From positions 434,001 to 498,000 of the forward strand of contig NZ_CP007440.1 of assembly GCF_001579845.1 (NCBI RefSeq): DNA of 64,000 bases, written 5' to 3'. A program made the translations under genes and the position numbers. Below the pieces are notes generated by a model, which did not search any database, was not told where the DNA came from, and saw only the letters and a list, made by a program, of their open reading frames with translations. Positions 62,656 to 64,000 of this stretch are shown one piece after another (position 1 is the stretch's first letter; each line of letters opens with the position of its first letter). The DNA comes from Rhodoplanes sp. Z2-YC6860 (lineage in GTDB: Bacteria > Pseudomonadota > Alphaproteobacteria > Rhizobiales > Xanthobacteraceae).

Positions 62656-64000
62656 TCACGCCGCGCAGGCCTTGTCGTCATTGAACGATGCGATCGAGCG
62701 CTCCTTCTGCTTTGACGCCATCGCTTCCTCTTCGGCGTCCTGCGGCGCGCCCCAGAACTCTGCGACCGTCGGGCCGATCGCAACGCGGCGGTCGCGAAAC
62801 AGGAAACCGAAAACCTCGCGCGGCCAGACCCGACGGCCCATCTTGGTGTACCAGCGCATGGCGTGACGGATTTTACGGTCGGGGTGAAACAGCACACGGC
62901 GCAGCGCCTTGGGGCGCAGCTGCACGATCGCCTCGATGCATTTCACCCAGAGCAGCAGCCGCCATGGCGCCATGTGCCGCGTCGCCAGCACTTGGTGCTT
63001 GTAGTCCCAGCGCCGCTGGTCGGTCTGGATCACGCGGCGGTCCTTGGCGATGCGGAAGTACGGCGTCCAGCGGTGCGGCGTCACGTAAAGCGTCTGGATC
63101 TGGTCCGGGTCGTAGGACAGAAGCTGTTTCAGACCACGCCAGAGATCGCGGTCGGTCTCCTCCTCGAAGCCAACGACCCAAGTGGCCATCGACAGCATGT
63201 CGTGCTCGCGCAGCAGCCTGATCGCCTCGCGATCCTTGTTGGTGCTGCCGCCCTTCCGAATCAGTTCAAGCGTGGCCTGGTCGGTGTTCTCCATTCCCAT
63301 CAGAAAGCGCTCGACGCCGGCCTTCTTGTAGCGATGCAGGATGTCGGCATCGCGCACGATGTCGTCGGCCCGCGTCGAGCCGACCAGCGTCAGCTTCACA
63401 TCCTCCGCGATCAGCGCCTCAAGAAACGCCTTCCACGCCTTGCGCGAGGCGGTCGGGTTCTCGTCGGCGAAGTTGATCACCTCGACGCCGTGCACGTGAT
63501 GCAGCCAGGCGATCTCGGCGGCGAGCTTTTTGGGATCGCGATGCCGCCAGCGGGTCCAGAAGCCGCGCTGGCCGCAGTAGTTGCAGAGATGCGGGCAGCC
63601 GCGTGAGAACTGGATCACCACGGCGCGCTTGTTGCCCCAGTAGCTGTAGCGCGCGTGATCGATCAGCTCCCAGCCGATGCGGAAGCTGTCGAGGTCGGCG
63701 ATCACAGGCGCGGGCGCCGTGCCGACCACCGCGCCGTTGTCGTCGCGAAACGCGATCCCGCGCAGCGCCTTTAAAGACTGCCCGCGTTCCAACGCCTGGA
63801 TCAGCCGCGGTGCGGTTTCCTCGCCTTCGCCGCGCACGATAACGTCAATTTGCGGCTCCTGGGCGAGTACCTCGCGCCAGTGGTAGGTCGGGAACACGCC
63901 GCCATAAACGATCCAGGCATCAGGCAGCGCTTTTGCCAGCAGGCGTGTCAGCTCGGCGACGATCGGGTGTCCCGAGGTCGAGCCCGAATGGCCGAGCAGC
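62656..64000 (-). CDS. bchE: BchE-like B12-binding radical SAM protein, N-terminus cut by window edge
   Basis: The frame is open from the right edge to 62656, giving 448 visible residues. The end of a cobalamin-binding domain (LLGHSGSTSGHPIVAELTRLL, DAWIVYGGVFPTYH, VIVRGEGEETAPRLI) precedes the radical SAM cluster FSRGCPHLCNYCGQRGFWTRWRHRDP (Cys-x3-Cys-x2-Cys). The ADENPTASRKAWKAFLEAL, STRADDIVRDADILH and C-terminal YFRIAKDRRVIQTDQRRWDYKHQVL segments match my memory of BchE, the oxygen-independent Mg-protoporphyrin monomethyl ester cyclase of bacteriochlorophyll synthesis. A paralogue of other function is possible. Confidence 0.75.
   Translation of the reverse strand, partial: LLGHSGSTSGHPIVAELTRLLAKALPDAWIVYGGVFPTYHWREVLAQEPQIDVIVRGEGEETAPRLIQALERGQSLKALRGIAFRDDNGAVVGTAPAPVIADLDSFRIGWELIDHARYSYWGNKRAVVIQFSRGCPHLCNYCGQRGFWTRWRHRDPKKLAAEIAWLHHVHGVEVINFADENPTASRKAWKAFLEALIAEDVKLTLVGSTRADDIVRDADILHRYKKAGVERFLMGMENTDQATLELIRKGGSTNKDREAIRLLREHDMLSMATWVVGFEEETDRDLWRGLKQLLSYDPDQIQTLYVTPHRWTPYFRIAKDRRVIQTDQRRWDYKHQVLATRHMAPWRLLLWVKCIEAIVQLRPKALRRVLFHPDRKIRHAMRWYTKMGRRVWPREVFGFLFRDRRVAIGPTVAEFWGAPQDAEEEAMASKQKERSIASFNDDKACAA

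Overview
The window is GC-rich alphaproteobacterial chromosome. The gene families point to Hyphomicrobiales in the Bradyrhizobium / Rhodopseudomonas / Rhodoplanes neighbourhood: irr next to fabA-fabB-fabI, a cpa-type tad locus, an IalB-family protein, MXKDX and DUF1003 proteins, and the typical palindromic intergenic repeats. A truncated bchE-like gene at the right edge suggests that the organism, or a recent ancestor, is an anoxygenic phototroph. This placement is inferred from gene content and not from any search.

Layout. 0-4 kb: edge of a hydratase gene, the heme-responsive iron regulator irr with its own operator and terminator, then fabA-fabB-fabI for unsaturated fatty acid synthesis. 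4.1-8.8 kb: a composite palindromic repeat, a FAD oxidoreductase / RidA / M24 cluster, and an intact IS630-type element inserted at the stop codon of the M24 gene. 8.9-18.2 kb: a CMD-family protein, then a tad/cpa pilus secretion locus (cpaB, cpaC, a small lipoprotein, cpaE, cpaF, tadB, tadC, tadD) with no pilin or prepilin peptidase in view. 18.2-23.3 kb: TerB-like, SDR, glutamine amidotransferase, MFS exporter and PAS histidine kinase genes. 23.4-28.3 kb: soeCBA-like cytoplasmic molybdenum sulfite dehydrogenase and tRNA-Ala(CGC).

28.4-34.2 kb: yggT, DUF167, folD, a secreted protein, a GNAT acetyltransferase, an alpha/beta hydrolase and typA. 34.4-38.6 kb: a leftward cluster encoding a membrane-anchored TAXI protein, an Lgt-like membrane protein, a radical SAM protein resembling tetraether lipid synthase, and two small membrane proteins, one of them decayed. 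38.8-43.1 kb: pterin dehydratase, DUF1232, quinone reductase, IalB and rlmN. 43.2-46.8 kb: a NitT/TauT-type ABC importer. 47-53.3 kb: a secreted small protein, a TPR protein, argG, a PPOX-family protein, a frameshifted VOC gene and a siderophore-interacting flavoprotein. 53.5-58.1 kb: sdhCDAB with a divergent LysR gene. 58.2-64 kb: sodC, mesaconyl-CoA hydratase, an MXKDX protein, a cytochrome b561 / molybdopterin lipoprotein pair, DUF1003 and bchE-like.

How the genes may work together. Three sites resembling the Irr iron control element lie upstream of irr, sdhC and the soe operon, so the iron regulator in the window may control two Fe-S-rich enzyme complexes in the same window. The best candidate for an undescribed system is the leftward TAXI / Lgt-like / radical SAM / small membrane protein cluster. 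The FAD oxidoreductase / RidA / creatinase-like trio is a second one. All function calls come from reading motifs and family resemblance; no database search was run.
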